64,000 bases of DNA from Acidiphilium sp. (GCA_028688905.1 JAQTXH010000001.1:1035770-1099769), one strand, 5' to 3'. Shown: positions 27,897 through 37,060, counted from the stretch's first letter. Notes: generated from the letters alone by a model not told the origin. Numbers and translations: made by a program.

Positions 27897-28684
27897 ACCC
27901 GATCCTGCTCACCCCCACCGACCTGATCATCGCCTCATCCCTGGTGGTGCTCGACGCCGTGGTTTCGGTCTGGCTCGGTCTGCGCTTGCACCAGCAGCTA
28001 TTGGTTGCCGCCGTCCGCTGCACCATCCAGTTGCTGCTGGTCGGATATTTGCTCCGTTTCGTCTTCGCGATCGACACCCCAGCCCTCACGCTCGGCCTTG
28101 TCCTGGTGATGGTTGCCATCGCCGGGCGCGAGGTCGCGGCCCGCCCAGAGAAAAAACTCGCCCGCTATGGCAACCAGGTCGCGGGCCTGTCGGCGGTCGC
28201 CCTCGCCACCTTCGTCACCGCGATTTTCGCCCTCGCCACCGCATTGCGCCCGCACCCGTGGTATGCCGCGCGCTATGCGATTCCGCTCGCCGGCATCATG
28301 CTCGGCAACGCGCTGAACGCCGCTTCGCTCTCGCTCGATGCACTGCTGTCGGGCGTCATGCGCGAACGCGCCGCGATCGAGGCGCAACTCGCCCTTGGGG
28401 TGCGGTTTCGCGACGCAACCAAACCGCTGATCCGCGCTTCGGTCCGGCGCGGGATATTGCCGATCATCAACGTGATGTCCGCCGCCGGCATCGTGACGCT
28501 ACCCGGCATCATGACCGGCCAGATCCTCGCCGGGCTGTCGCCGATCGAAGCCGTGAAATACCAGATACTGCTGATGTTTCTATTGGCGGGGGCCGTCGGC
28601 ATCGCCGCCGTTAGCGCCGCCTATTTCGCCATCGCGCGGCTGACTGACGACCGTGAGCGTTTGCGGATCGACCGTCTGGGGTAA
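27893..28684 (+). CDS. fetB: ABC transporter permease, FetB/YbbM-like (UPF0014)
   Basis: This 263-residue inner-membrane protein has about 7 hydrophobic segments and the UPF0014/FetB hallmarks: LLLVGYLLRFVF early on, PLAGIMLGNALNAASL in the middle and INVMSAAGIVTLPGIMTGQI near the C-terminal third. The ATG overlaps the fetA stop. Together they would form a FetAB transporter; metal export is the known role in E. coli and is inferred here. Confidence 0.88.
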   Translation: MNPILLTPTDLIIASSLVVLDAVVSVWLGLRLHQQLLVAAVRCTIQLLLVGYLLRFVFAIDTPALTLGLVLVMVAIAGREVAARPEKKLARYGNQVAGLSAVALATFVTAIFALATALRPHPWYAARYAIPLAGIMLGNALNAASLSLDALLSGVMRERAAIEAQLALGVRFRDATKPLIRASVRRGILPIINVMSAAGIVTLPGIMTGQILAGLSPIEAVKYQILLMFLLAGAVGIAAVSAAYFAIARLTDDRERLRIDRLG

Positions 28685-28813
28685 CGTTTCACCCTGATTG
28701 TTTTTGATCGAACGCGACTTTCGGTGAATAAGTCACGGCCCACGCCAATCTCACGCAAATTTGACCTGAAGCGACCGCTTTCATTTATCATAGTTAGTCA
28801 ATAGGAGAGTTTT

Positions 28814-28933
28814 ATGGACATCCAAGCCGAAATTCACGCCATCCCCCTCATTTCCCATGCCGAACCTTTCGGCCCCGATGCGATCAACCGCTCGACCGCA
28901 CAAATCCTGGAAGGTGCCGACATCCTGTCATGA
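28814..28933 (+). CDS. 39-residue small ORF coupled to a VC0807-like gene
   Basis: This ORF has an ATG with a good ribosome binding site (AGGAGA at 28803-28808, 5-base gap) and a stop that overlaps the ATG of the next gene (ATGA). The 39-residue product (MDIQAEIHAIPLISHAEPFG at its start) has no membrane segment and no motif I recognise. It may be a real small protein or a translated leader that couples translation of the membrane protein. The spacer before it, 28685-28813, has lower GC and probably contains the promoter. Confidence 0.55.
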   Translation: MDIQAEIHAIPLISHAEPFGPDAINRSTAQILEGADILS

Positions 28934-29559
28934 ACGGTTTGATCACCCGCAAGCGCGTGCTGCTCGCGCTCGAAATCCTGTTCAACTTCCTGCTCCCCTG
29001 GGTGGTCTACCGCCTAGTCAAGCCGCATGTCGGCGAGATCCACGCGATCATGGCCTCGGCAGCACCCCCGATGGTCTGGAGCCTCGTGGAATTCGCCCGC
29101 AAACGCCGCGTCGATGCGATCTCGGTCATGGTGCTCGGCGGCATCGGCCTGTCGCTGCTCGGTTTTGCCCTCGGTGGCTCGCCCAAACTGTTGCTGATGC
29201 GGGAATCCCTGATCACCGGGCTGATCGGCATCGTGTTCGTGGGTTCCGCGATCATCGGGAAACCGCTGATGTACGCGCTCGCCAGCGCCAGCCTGAAACG
29301 CCAATCCGCCGAAGACAGCGCCGCGTTCGAAGCCTATAAGGACGATCCCGCCTTCCGCCGCATGATGGGCATTATGACCATTGTCTGGGGCATCGGATTC
29401 GTAGTCGAAACTGCCGTTCGCAGCGTGCTGGTGTTCTCGCTTCCGGTTGGGCGGTTTCTGATCGTCGGCCCGGTCGTCGGATATTCCACGATCGGCGTGC
29501 TCATGATCTGGACCTTTCTGTATGGCCGCACCGCCGAAAAACGCGGCGTGCTGTCGTAA
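28930..29559 (+). CDS. VC0807-family integral membrane protein
   Basis: This 209-residue protein has about six hydrophobic segments and opens with LLALEILFNFLLPWVVYRL. Charged loops such as ARKRRVDAISVMVLGG match the VC0807 family of unknown function. The start at 28930 overlaps the stop of the 39-residue ORF. Its 3' end faces that of bluB with a 29-base gap. No function can be assigned. Confidence 0.75.
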   Translation: MNGLITRKRVLLALEILFNFLLPWVVYRLVKPHVGEIHAIMASAAPPMVWSLVEFARKRRVDAISVMVLGGIGLSLLGFALGGSPKLLLMRESLITGLIGIVFVGSAIIGKPLMYALASASLKRQSAEDSAAFEAYKDDPAFRRMMGIMTIVWGIGFVVETAVRSVLVFSLPVGRFLIVGPVVGYSTIGVLMIWTFLYGRTAEKRGVLS

Positions 29560-29588
29560 AACGGGGTCACGGCATGGAAATAAAAAAC

Positions 29589-30248
29589 TCACCGCCGGAA
29601 AATCGCCGACCGGGCGGGGCGGGGCTGTTCCCATCCGCGTCGCTCGAGTTCAGGTGTGGCATGCACTTCGAGCGGGTAGCCGACGCACAGATACCCGATA
29701 AACTGCCAGGCCTCCGGTACATTGAGGCACGCTTGCACCTGTGCCGGATCGAGGATCGAGACCCAGCCGAGGCCGACCCCCTCGGCGCGGGCCGCAAGCC
29801 ACAAAGTGTGGATTGCCATCACCACGGAATAGGCGATCGTCTCAGGCATGGTCTGGCGACCTAGGCCGTGACCGGTGTCGGGGTCTGGTTCGGCAAAAAC
29901 CGCAATCTGGCAGGGCGCGTCGTCGAGGCCGGCAAGTTTCAGAGCCGCGTAGGCGGCGGCACGGTCATCGGGGTAGGCAACGCGCGCCGCCTCGTTGCAC
30001 GATTTGAAAATCGCGCGGATGCTCTGGCAGATCGCGGGGGTTTCCACGATCACGAAGCGCCAGGGCTGGCTGAACCCGACTGAGGGTGCGTGGCAGGCGA
30101 TGCCGAGCAGACGCTCGATCAGGCCCGGCGGCAACAAATCGCGCCGAAAATGCCGGACATCGCGACGAAGCCGAAACAACTCGTTCAGCTGCGCGACGAA
30201 GGCCGGGCTGAAGGCAGACAAGGGACGCTCTGATAGGGTTTCATGCAT
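29589..30248 (-). CDS. bluB: 5,6-dimethylbenzimidazole synthase
   Basis: BluB breaks down reduced flavin mononucleotide with oxygen to make 5,6-dimethylbenzimidazole, the lower ligand of cobalamin. The 219-residue nitroreductase-fold protein has the family blocks RRDVRHFRRDLLPPGLIERLL, HAPSVGFSQPWRFV, TMPETIAYSVVMAI and GLGWVSILDP. It marks the left edge of the cobalamin locus and means the organism makes its own lower ligand. Its start codon shares two bases with the start codon of the divergent phosphatase gene. Confidence 0.94.
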   Translation of the reverse strand: MHETLSERPLSAFSPAFVAQLNELFRLRRDVRHFRRDLLPPGLIERLLGIACHAPSVGFSQPWRFVIVETPAICQSIRAIFKSCNEAARVAYPDDRAAAYAALKLAGLDDAPCQIAVFAEPDPDTGHGLGRQTMPETIAYSVVMAIHTLWLAARAEGVGLGWVSILDPAQVQACLNVPEAWQFIGYLCVGYPLEVHATPELERRGWEQPRPARSAIFRR

Positions 30249-30798
30249 GGGATCACCAAAGGCAAAGTTTCCGGTCGCCCTGGTACGGCATCCACAACCT
30301 GATATCGCACCTGGCGTCTGCTATGGGCGGCTCGATATGGAACTGACAACCGATGGCTTGCAAGCAGTCGCGACGATTGCCGCGGCGCTGGCCGATTTTG
30401 CTGCCGTCGCAATTTGGTGCAGCCCAGCCCTGCGATGCCGTGCGGTCGCGGACACCTTGGCGACCCTGCACGTCTTGACGCCACGGATCGACGCCCGGTT
30501 GCAGGAACTTGACTTCGGTGACTGGGAAAGACGGGCGTGGAACGGAATACCCCGAACCGCGCTCGATCAATGGGCGGCGTCGCCTCTCGGCTTCGCGCCA
30601 CCTGGGGGCGAAACCGGTGCCGCCCTGCTGGCGCGGGTCACGGCGGTTCACACGGACCTGCTCGCCCGGACCGGGCCGGTCATCATCGTGTCGCACGGCG
30701 GCCCGTTGAAACTTCTGGCGGCTTTGTTGCGCGGTGCGCCGGTCGATTTGCTGGCACCGGCACCGGCGTTGGGATCGATCACCATCATCACGCCCTGA
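30247..30798 (+). CDS. Histidine phosphatase, probable alpha-ribazole phosphatase
   Basis: This 183-residue protein is of the phosphoglycerate-mutase/histidine-phosphatase family. The catalytic motif is VRHPQPD (RHP instead of the common RHG), followed by VCYGRLDMELT, ELDFGDWERRAW and IIVSHGGPLK with the second His. The YGR/DMEL block and the location among cob genes point to CobC (Salmonella naming), which dephosphorylates alpha-ribazole phosphate or the cobalamin phosphate. It overlaps the convergent cobS by 11 bases at its end. The start overlaps that of bluB. Confidence 0.85.
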   Translation: MGSPKAKFPVALVRHPQPDIAPGVCYGRLDMELTTDGLQAVATIAAALADFAAVAIWCSPALRCRAVADTLATLHVLTPRIDARLQELDFGDWERRAWNGIPRTALDQWAASPLGFAPPGGETGAALLARVTAVHTDLLARTGPVIIVSHGGPLKLLAALLRGAPVDLLAPAPALGSITIITP

Positions 30799-31552
30799 AG
30801 AGCCTGATGGCGATCATTGTCAGCACGACACACTCCGTAATCACCTCCACCGCTCCCAGGGTATCGCCGGTATAACCGCCGATCGCGCGACGGATGAAGC
30901 GCGCCCACAACGCCCCGATCAGCCCCGCGATGACGGTAAGCAGAAAGGCCGTGGAAAACGGCATAAGGACCCATGTGCCGAAAGCGGCGATCGCCCCGCC
31001 GACGCGGGCCGGAATACGCCCGATGGTGCCGAGCGATGCCGCCTGACCCTCGGCGCGCGCCGGCATGGTGCGGCGCAAAACGACCACCATGGCAGTACGG
31101 CCCAGCATTCCCGAGACGATCAGGGAAACGACGACGGACCCAGGGTGCGCGATTGCCATGATCGCACAGCCCCGCACCGCCAGGGAAAACACCAGGGCCA
31201 GGGCACCATAGGTGCCGATCCGGCTGTCGCGCATGATCGCGAGCTTACGCGACGGTGTCGCACCACCTCCCAGACCATCAGCGGTGTCGGCGAGGCCATC
31301 CTCGTGCAGGCCGCCGGTCAACAGAACGCCGGCGATCAGGGTCCAGCAGGCGGCAAGCGCCGGGGTCATGCCGATATCGCTCGCGAGGGCATAGACCAGC
31401 CCAGCAAGCGCCCCGATGCAAGCCCCCACGACCGGGTAGGTCCAGACACTCGCGGCCTCATCCACCATGTCGGGCGACGGCAACCACCGGCCGAGCGGCA
31501 ACCGGGTCAGCCGTCCAAAGCCTGCGGCAAGTTGGCATCCGTAGAGGTTCAT
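30788..31552 (-). CDS. cobS: Adenosylcobinamide-GDP ribazoletransferase (cobalamin synthase)
   Basis: This enzyme (CobV in Pseudomonas naming) joins adenosylcobinamide-GDP and alpha-ribazole at the membrane, the final assembly step. The 254-residue protein has several membrane segments and the signature LTGGLHEDGLADTADGLGGG with the Asp-rich active site, then MRDSRIGTYGALAL. The start at 31552 overlaps the cobT stop by ATGA. Confidence 0.93.
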   Translation of the reverse strand: MNLYGCQLAAGFGRLTRLPLGRWLPSPDMVDEAASVWTYPVVGACIGALAGLVYALASDIGMTPALAACWTLIAGVLLTGGLHEDGLADTADGLGGGATPSRKLAIMRDSRIGTYGALALVFSLAVRGCAIMAIAHPGSVVVSLIVSGMLGRTAMVVVLRRTMPARAEGQAASLGTIGRIPARVGGAIAAFGTWVLMPFSTAFLLTVIAGLIGALWARFIRRAIGGYTGDTLGAVEVITECVVLTMIAIRLFRA

Positions 31553-32556
31553 GCCTGATCGGACACTCCAGCTTCGGCAAAACTCGCCATGCCTTGATGA
31601 CACGCCAACCCGGCGCGCAACACCGGCACGGCCACAGCGGCACCCGAAGCCTCGCCCAGCCGCATGCCAAGATCGAGGAGCGCTTGCTTGTGCAATGCCG
31701 CAACCAGCCGGCGATGCCCGGCTTCGGCGGAGACATGGGCGATCACCGCATGATCAAGTCCACCGGGTATGAGGCATGCCAGCGGTGCGGCGGCGGCGGT
31801 GCAGACAAAACCATCGAGCAGCACCGGAATATTATGCTGCCGCGCTGCCAGGGTTGCCCCGAAAATCGCCGCGAGTTCGCGCCCGCCGAGGCATGCCGCC
31901 GCCGCCAGCGGGTCGGAGATCATGCAGGCGTGTCGGGCGAGACCGCGATCGATGACCGATTGCTTGCGTGCCATGCCGGCGTCATCGAGGCCGGTGCCGC
32001 GACCCGCCCAGTCGGACCCGGTGCCGCCAAATAGCGCCGCCGCCAGCGCCGCCGCCGCCGTGGTATTGCCGATGCCCATTTCGCCCAGACACAGCAGATC
32101 GGTATCGGGCGCGACCGCGTCATATCCGGTCGCAACGGCGGCGCAAAATTCCTGTGGCGACATCGCCGGTTTATCGGTGAAGTCGGCGGTGGGCATTTCG
32201 AGCGACAGCGGCACCACGCGAAGCGTCGCCCCCGCCGCCTTGGCGATCTGATTGATCGCTGCCCCGCCAGCCGCAAAATTCCCGACCATCTGTGCGGTCA
32301 CCTCCGGCGGATAGGGTGACACCCCCTGCCCGGTCACGCCGTGATTGCCGGCGAACACCAGGATCGCGACCCGATCGAGCCGTGGCATCGCGCGGTGCTG
32401 CCAGCAAGCCAGCCAGGCAACCAGATCTTCCAACCGGCCAAGGCTGCCCGGCGGCTTGGTGAGGGTCGTCTGCCGCGCCCGCACCGCCGCTTCGGCTCCA
32501 GCATCGCCAGTGGGCAGGGTGCGGCATTGCTCACGAATTGCGGCAAATTCGATCAT
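31549..32556 (-). CDS. cobT: Nicotinate-nucleotide-dimethylbenzimidazole phosphoribosyltransferase
   Basis: CobT (CobU in Pseudomonas naming) transfers phosphoribose from nicotinate mononucleotide to dimethylbenzimidazole to make alpha-ribazole phosphate. The 335-residue protein has TKPPGSLGRLEDL, FAGNHGVTGQGVSPYPPEVT, LCLGEMGIGNTTAAAAL and the C-terminal MRLGEASGAAVAVPVLRA block with the catalytic Glu region. It uses the product of BluB. A GAGG site precedes the start by 8 bases. Confidence 0.95.
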   Translation of the reverse strand: MIEFAAIREQCRTLPTGDAGAEAAVRARQTTLTKPPGSLGRLEDLVAWLACWQHRAMPRLDRVAILVFAGNHGVTGQGVSPYPPEVTAQMVGNFAAGGAAINQIAKAAGATLRVVPLSLEMPTADFTDKPAMSPQEFCAAVATGYDAVAPDTDLLCLGEMGIGNTTAAAALAAALFGGTGSDWAGRGTGLDDAGMARKQSVIDRGLARHACMISDPLAAAACLGGRELAAIFGATLAARQHNIPVLLDGFVCTAAAAPLACLIPGGLDHAVIAHVSAEAGHRRLVAALHKQALLDLGMRLGEASGAAVAVPVLRAGLACHQGMASFAEAGVSDQA

Positions 32557-32566
32557 CGGGTCATCC

Positions 32567-33886
32567 TCATAGGGCGGAAACAGGCGCGATCACATGGAAA
32601 AACGAACCGGAAACCTGACCGCGCCGCGCCCCGGCGGGGCCAAGCGACTGGCCGGCGGCATCCCGCATCAAAGCCAGCGGCGCGTCGGTACCCGGTGCCG
32701 TGACCTGGGCGTAGTGGAATTCGTGACCGCGATATTTCGATCCCGCCGTCCCGAGGCCAGAGTCGGCGCATAGTTCGGCCTCGCGGTAGCCAAGATGCAG
32801 TTTGCGCCGGGCAAAGCTGGTTTCGTGGCTCAGCAATCCGCTCATCGCGTGCGTCGCGCCGCCCGCATCTTCCAATGCCGCGCCGAGCACCATGAAGCCG
32901 CCACACTCGCCGTGGACCGGCCTTGTGGCGGCGAAATCGCGTAAGCCAAACTGAAACCGCGTGGCCGCCGCCAGGTTTCCGGCGTGGAGTTCGGGGTAAC
33001 CACCGGGTAGCCAGCAGGCGTCGCACGCGGCGGGGGGCGGCTCATCGGCAAGCGGCGAAAACGGCGTGATCGTCGCCCCCGCCGCGCGCCAGCCCGCCAG
33101 GATATGCGGGTAGATGAAGCTGAATGCGTCATCCCGTGCCAGGGCAATCCGCTGGCCGGGCGGTCTCAGTGCCGTGGGTGAACCCAGGAGCATTACATTG
33201 AGCGCCGCCGAGGCTTCGAGAATGGCATCGATGGTAAAATCGCGTTCGGCGAGATCGGCCAAGGTGTCAATGTAGGCGTCCAACCCAGCGTGCTCGCCGG
33301 CCTGTACCAGACCGAGGTGACGCTCGGGAAGGGCAAGGGCGGCGTCACGCATCACGCTGCCCAATACCGCGATGCCGGCCCGCGCCATCGCCTCCGCAAT
33401 GCTGTCGCGGTGCCGCACGCTACCTGCCCGGTTGAGCACCACCCCGGCGAGCCGGACATCCGGATCATGCAGGGCAAATCCGCGCGCCACCGCCGCCGCC
33501 GATTGCGACTGGCCGGATACATCGAGCACCAAAAGCACCGGCAGGTTGAACCGCGCCGCCAGATCGGCCGCGGCACCCCGGCGATAGCGTTCATCCCCGA
33601 CACCGTCGAACAGGCCCATGGCCGATTCGATGATCAGCAACGAGGCGTCTTGCGCCTGATCCGCGACAATCGCGCCGAGCAGATCGGGCGGCATCGCCCA
33701 GCTATCGAGGTTCATGCTGGGATGACCGGACGCGGCCTGATGGAACGCCGGATCGATGTAATCCGGTCCCGATTTCGCGGTCCGCACCGCAATACCGCGC
33801 CGCCGCAGGGCTGCGACCAGCGCGATCGTGATGGTGGTCTTGCCGCTGCCCGAACGCGGGGCGGCGATGATCAGGCCCCGGCTCAT
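32567..33886 (-). CDS. cobB: Hydrogenobyrinic acid a,c-diamide synthase
   Basis: CobB amidates side chains a and c of the corrin ring using glutamine and ATP. The 439-residue protein has an N-terminal dethiobiotin-synthetase-like ATPase domain (IIAAPRSGSGKTT) and a C-terminal glutamine amidotransferase domain with the nucleophile region HGECGGFMVLG near residue 325 and GHEFHYAQV near the end. Because the pathway here is oxygen dependent with CobN, the substrate should be hydrogenobyrinate rather than cobyrinate. It overlaps cobA by ATGA. Confidence 0.93.
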   Translation of the reverse strand: MSRGLIIAAPRSGSGKTTITIALVAALRRRGIAVRTAKSGPDYIDPAFHQAASGHPSMNLDSWAMPPDLLGAIVADQAQDASLLIIESAMGLFDGVGDERYRRGAAADLAARFNLPVLLVLDVSGQSQSAAAVARGFALHDPDVRLAGVVLNRAGSVRHRDSIAEAMARAGIAVLGSVMRDAALALPERHLGLVQAGEHAGLDAYIDTLADLAERDFTIDAILEASAALNVMLLGSPTALRPPGQRIALARDDAFSFIYPHILAGWRAAGATITPFSPLADEPPPAACDACWLPGGYPELHAGNLAAATRFQFGLRDFAATRPVHGECGGFMVLGAALEDAGGATHAMSGLLSHETSFARRKLHLGYREAELCADSGLGTAGSKYRGHEFHYAQVTAPGTDAPLALMRDAAGQSLGPAGARRGQVSGSFFHVIAPVSAL

Positions 33887-34695
33887 GACGGTGGAAATTC
33901 CAGTGCCGGCAATAACGCCAGCAACCTGGCGCGGGTTTCGACCACGGCACCGATCACGATGATCGCGGGCGCGGCAATCGCCTCGCGACGGATCGCGTCG
34001 GCCAAGGTCGCCAGGGTGGCGACGACAATACGCTGGTCCGCGAGCGTCGCCGAAGCGATCGCCGCCGCCGCTGTCTCGCCCGGCAGACCGCCGGCGATTA
34101 GCGCGCTGGCGATCACGGCGAGATTGGTGATTGCCATATAAAGCACGATCGGTTGGCCGAGCCGTGCCAGCGCCGCCCAGTCCATGCCATCGGTCCGGTC
34201 GGCACCGTGGCCGGTCGCCAGCACCACCGCCTGATTGACCCCGCGCAGGGTGAGCGGAATCAACGCACTGGCCATGCTGGCGAGGCCGGACGTCAACCCG
34301 GGAATGATACGGAACGGAATGCCGTGCGCCGCCAGCGTCAAAGCCTCCTCGCCGCCGCGCCCGAACATAAACGGATCGCCGCCCTTCAGCCGCAACACCC
34401 GCTTGCCATCCCGCGCGAGGGAGATCAGTTGCGCGGTGATATCTGCCTGGATCGCGGAGGGTTTGCCGCCACGTTTGCCCGCCGGGATGCGCGCGGCAGC
34501 GGGATGGGCGAGGGCCAGCACGGCGGGGTCGACCAGCGCGTCATGCACCACCACGTCGGCCTGATCGAGGCCGGACAGGGTTAGCAACGTCAAGTGCGCC
34601 GGGTCACCTGGCCCGGCACCGGCCAGCCAGACCTGGCCCGCTTGCAATCGCGGCAAAGTTTCCATGATGTGGGCAACCGCGGATGCGACGGTCAT
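33883..34695 (-). CDS. cobA: Uroporphyrinogen-III C-methyltransferase
   Basis: CobA (SUMT) methylates uroporphyrinogen III at C-2 and C-7 to give precorrin-2, the branch into the corrin pathway. The 270-residue single-domain protein has VWLAGAGPGDP for SAM binding, KRGGKPS, LKGGDPFMFGRGGEE and PGLTSGLASMA. There is no siroheme synthase domain. The start at 34695 was chosen for length; the frame extends upstream into the dispersed repeat. It heads the minus-strand group cobA-cobB-cobT-cobS. Confidence 0.94.
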   Translation of the reverse strand: MTVASAVAHIMETLPRLQAGQVWLAGAGPGDPAHLTLLTLSGLDQADVVVHDALVDPAVLALAHPAAARIPAGKRGGKPSAIQADITAQLISLARDGKRVLRLKGGDPFMFGRGGEEALTLAAHGIPFRIIPGLTSGLASMASALIPLTLRGVNQAVVLATGHGADRTDGMDWAALARLGQPIVLYMAITNLAVIASALIAGGLPGETAAAAIASATLADQRIVVATLATLADAIRREAIAAPAIIVIGAVVETRARLLALLPALEFPPS

Positions 34696-34733
34696 GTACG
34701 TGTCCTGTGTGACTTGCGGCCGTCCGCGCGGTA

Positions 34734-34839
34734 TAGAGCATGGTCGTTTGAGGACGAACATGCCCTATCGCTATTTTTGCAAGCAATTTCATTGCATTCG
34801 GTTGCCGCAAGGGCGTCAATTGAGTGCAATATTGCTCTA
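34734..34839 (+). repeat. Dispersed 106-bp element, copy A
   Basis: This is the first of three copies that align without gaps over 106 bases (others at 53681 and 56203). By hand count it matches copy C at 86 and copy B at 82 positions. It begins TAGAGC and ends GCTCTA. The 5' part folds as TAGAGCATG...CATGCCCTA around a TCGT/ACGA inner stem, and the 3' end contains the palindrome GCAATATTGC. It fills most of the gap between divergent cobA and cbiD and ends 9 bases before the cbiD start. Confidence 0.85.
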
Positions 34840-34848
34840 GCCCACATC

Positions 34849-35964
34849 GTGACGAACCGGACGACGTTGCGCCGTGGCTGGACCACGGGTGCTTGTGCGA
34901 CTGCCGCGGCCAAATCCGCCTGTGCGGCGCTGCTGACCGGCGACTTCCTCGATCCAGTGACTATCACTTTGCCAAACGGCACGACGACCGATTTTGCCCT
35001 CGCCGAAACCACACGCACCAACTGCACCGCCTCTGCCGCGATCATCAAGGACGCGGGCGATGACCCGGATGTCACCCATGGCGCTCTGGTCCGAGTCACG
35101 ATCAGCCGCGCCCCCCAAGGCGCGGGCGTGATTTTCCGTGCCGGCGGCGGGGTCGGCACCGTCACGCGGCCGGGTCTGCCGATCCCGCCGGGCGAACCCG
35201 CGATCAACCCGGTCCCCCGTGCGATGATCCGCGCGGCACTCACTGAAATCGCCGGGCCGGATACCGATTTCATCATCGAAATCGCCGTCCCTGGGGGTGA
35301 GATGCTCGCTGAACGCACCCTCAACGGCAGGCTGGGTATCGTCGGCGGATTGTCGATTCTGGGCACCACCGGCATTGTCGTCCCGTTTTCCTGCGCCGCC
35401 TGGATCGACAGTATCCATCGCGGGATCGATGTCGCCCGCGCCTCCGGGTTGACCCACGTTGCAGGCGCGACCGGGCGCACGTCGGAACTGGCGGTGCAGG
35501 CGCTGCACGGGCTGGATGAGGTCGCCTTGATCGAAATGGGTGATTTCGTCGGCGGCATGCTGAAATATCTGCGCCGGCATCCGATCGCCCGGGTCACTAT
35601 CGCTGGTGGGGTCGCAAAAATGGCCAAGCTGGCGCAGGGGCGGCTTGATCTGCATTCCAAACGCCATGAAATCGATCGGGTGGCGCTGGCCGATCTGACG
35701 CTGGGCTGCGGCGGCACGCCCGCGCTGGCAGCACGGATCATGGCGGCGAATACTACCGCCGAGGTGTTCGAGATCGCTGCCGGTGCGGACGTGGCCCTGG
35801 GCGATGCGGTGGCGCGCCAAGCCTGGCGACACGCCGCCGCTGTTCTGGCGGGGGTCGACATCGCGCTGGAGATCGTGTTGTTCGACCGCGCCGGGGCGTT
35901 GGCCGGCCGCGCCGGGTTTCGGCCGGTTCATGATCCCGCTCCGGACCGGAACCGTCGGTCGTAA
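34849..35964 (+). CDS. cbiD: Cobalt-precorrin-5B C1-methyltransferase type protein
   Basis: CbiD methylates C-1 of the contracted ring, classically in the anaerobic route. The 371-residue protein starts [19 protein letters not shown], the CbiD hallmark, and has [39 protein letters not shown] and [14 protein letters not shown]. The route here is otherwise aerobic and no CobF is present, so CbiD presumably does the C-1 methylation/deacylation step. The GTG at 34849 lies just after the repeat element, with no clear ribosome binding site. The 3' end overlaps cobM by 37 bases. Confidence 0.93.
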   Translation: MTNRTTLRRGWTTGACATAAAKSACAALLTGDFLDPVTITLPNGTTTDFALAETTRTNCTASAAIIKDAGDDPDVTHGALVRVTISRAPQGAGVIFRAGGGVGTVTRPGLPIPPGEPAINPVPRAMIRAALTEIAGPDTDFIIEIAVPGGEMLAERTLNGRLGIVGGLSILGTTGIVVPFSCAAWIDSIHRGIDVARASGLTHVAGATGRTSELAVQALHGLDEVALIEMGDFVGGMLKYLRRHPIARVTIAGGVAKMAKLAQGRLDLHSKRHEIDRVALADLTLGCGGTPALAARIMAANTTAEVFEIAAGADVALGDAVARQAWRHAAAVLAGVDIALEIVLFDRAGALAGRAGFRPVHDPAPDRNRRS

Positions 35965-36692
35965 TCGGGATCGTAGAGGGCGCTGTCGCGAAAGTCGGAG
36001 CGTCGCAGGCTGGGACCGACCAGGATCAGGGCGGTGCGCTCCACCGGATCATCGGCGAGTTGTTGCTCGATATTGCCAAGGGTGCCGCGCAGGATCCGCT
36101 GATCCGGCCAGCTTGCCCGCACCACCACGGCAACCGGGCACGCCGCGCCATACAACGGCGTCAGTTCGACGACGACCGTCCCGATCGCGTGGATCGCCAG
36201 ATGGATCGCGAGCATCGCCCTGGTCGCGCCAAACAAGGCCAGGGTTTCGCGGGGTGGCATTACGGAGGCACGGCCGGTCAGCCGGGTGAGCACCAGGCTC
36301 TGGGAGATTTCCGGCACGGTGAGTTCCTGGCCCAGGGCGGCGGCGGCGGCGGCAAAGGCGGGTACGCCGGGAGTGAGCGTGTAGGCGATGTTATGCCGTT
36401 CAAGGCGGCGGATTTGTTCGGCGACCGCGCTGTAGAGCGACAGATCTCCCGAGTGCAGCCGTGCGACATCGGCCCCGGAGGCATCGGCGGCGAGGAATTC
36501 CGCTTCGATGTCATCGAGGCTAAGCGGTGCGGTATCGACGATGCGGGCATCGGCCGGGCAATGGGCCAGAATCGCGCGTGGGATCAGCGAACCCGCGAAC
36601 AGGCACACGCGGCAGCGCGCCAGAATGTCGCGCCCGCGCAGGGTCAGCAGATCGGGCGCACCCGGCCCGGCACCGATGAAATGCACCGTCAT
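35928..36692 (-). CDS. cobM: Precorrin-4 C11-methyltransferase
   Basis: CobM adds a methyl group at C-11 of precorrin-4 to give precorrin-5. The 254-residue protein of the corrin methyltransferase family shows [32 protein letters not shown] (SAM site), [19 protein letters not shown] and [11 protein letters not shown], which together identify CobM/CbiF. It overlaps cobE upstream by ATGA, and its end runs 37 bases into the convergent cbiD. Confidence 0.95.
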   Translation of the reverse strand: MTVHFIGAGPGAPDLLTLRGRDILARCRVCLFAGSLIPRAILAHCPADARIVDTAPLSLDDIEAEFLAADASGADVARLHSGDLSLYSAVAEQIRRLERHNIAYTLTPGVPAFAAAAAALGQELTVPEISQSLVLTRLTGRASVMPPRETLALFGATRAMLAIHLAIHAIGTVVVELTPLYGAACPVAVVVRASWPDQRILRGTLGNIEQQLADDPVERTALILVGPSLRRSDFRDSALYDPDYDRRFRSGAGS

Positions 36693-37060
36693 CCGCCCCG
36701 CCTTTGCGCTATGGCGCAGGTGGCGTTGGTGCCGGTGATGCGCGCTAAAATCAACCGGGAATGCGGTCCGGCCACCGCCAAGGCGCAGCCCTCGGCGACC
36801 GAGGCGACGCCAACCGCCGCTTGCGTACGGGCGGAGAGGGTCAGGCAGCGCGGTTGCGCCGCCGCCATCTCCGCTTCGGTCACGATGATCAGAGGCAGAT
36901 CGAGTGCCGCCGCTGCAACCAATCCGATGTCGTCCGACTTGAAACCGGGTGCCGCGAGTGCGGCCGGCATGCTACCGGCAAGCCTTGCGGCACGCCGGAC
37001 CAGCGCCACGATCTCCCCACTCCCGGCACCGCGCCGGTACCCTATGCCGGCAACGATCAT
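36689..37060 (-). CDS. cobE: Cobalamin biosynthesis protein CobE (CbiG C-terminal-like)
   Basis: CobE is a small protein of the aerobic corrin pathway homologous to the C-terminal domain of CbiG. The exact role is unsettled; binding of corrin intermediates has been proposed. The 123-residue product starts [18 protein letters not shown] and continues [18 protein letters not shown], which fits the family. It is located exactly between cobL and cobM, with ATGA overlaps on both sides, which supports the assignment. Confidence 0.88.
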   Translation of the reverse strand: MIVAGIGYRRGAGSGEIVALVRRAARLAGSMPAALAAPGFKSDDIGLVAAAALDLPLIIVTEAEMAAAQPRCLTLSARTQAAVGVASVAEGCALAVAGPHSRLILARITGTNATCAIAQRRGG

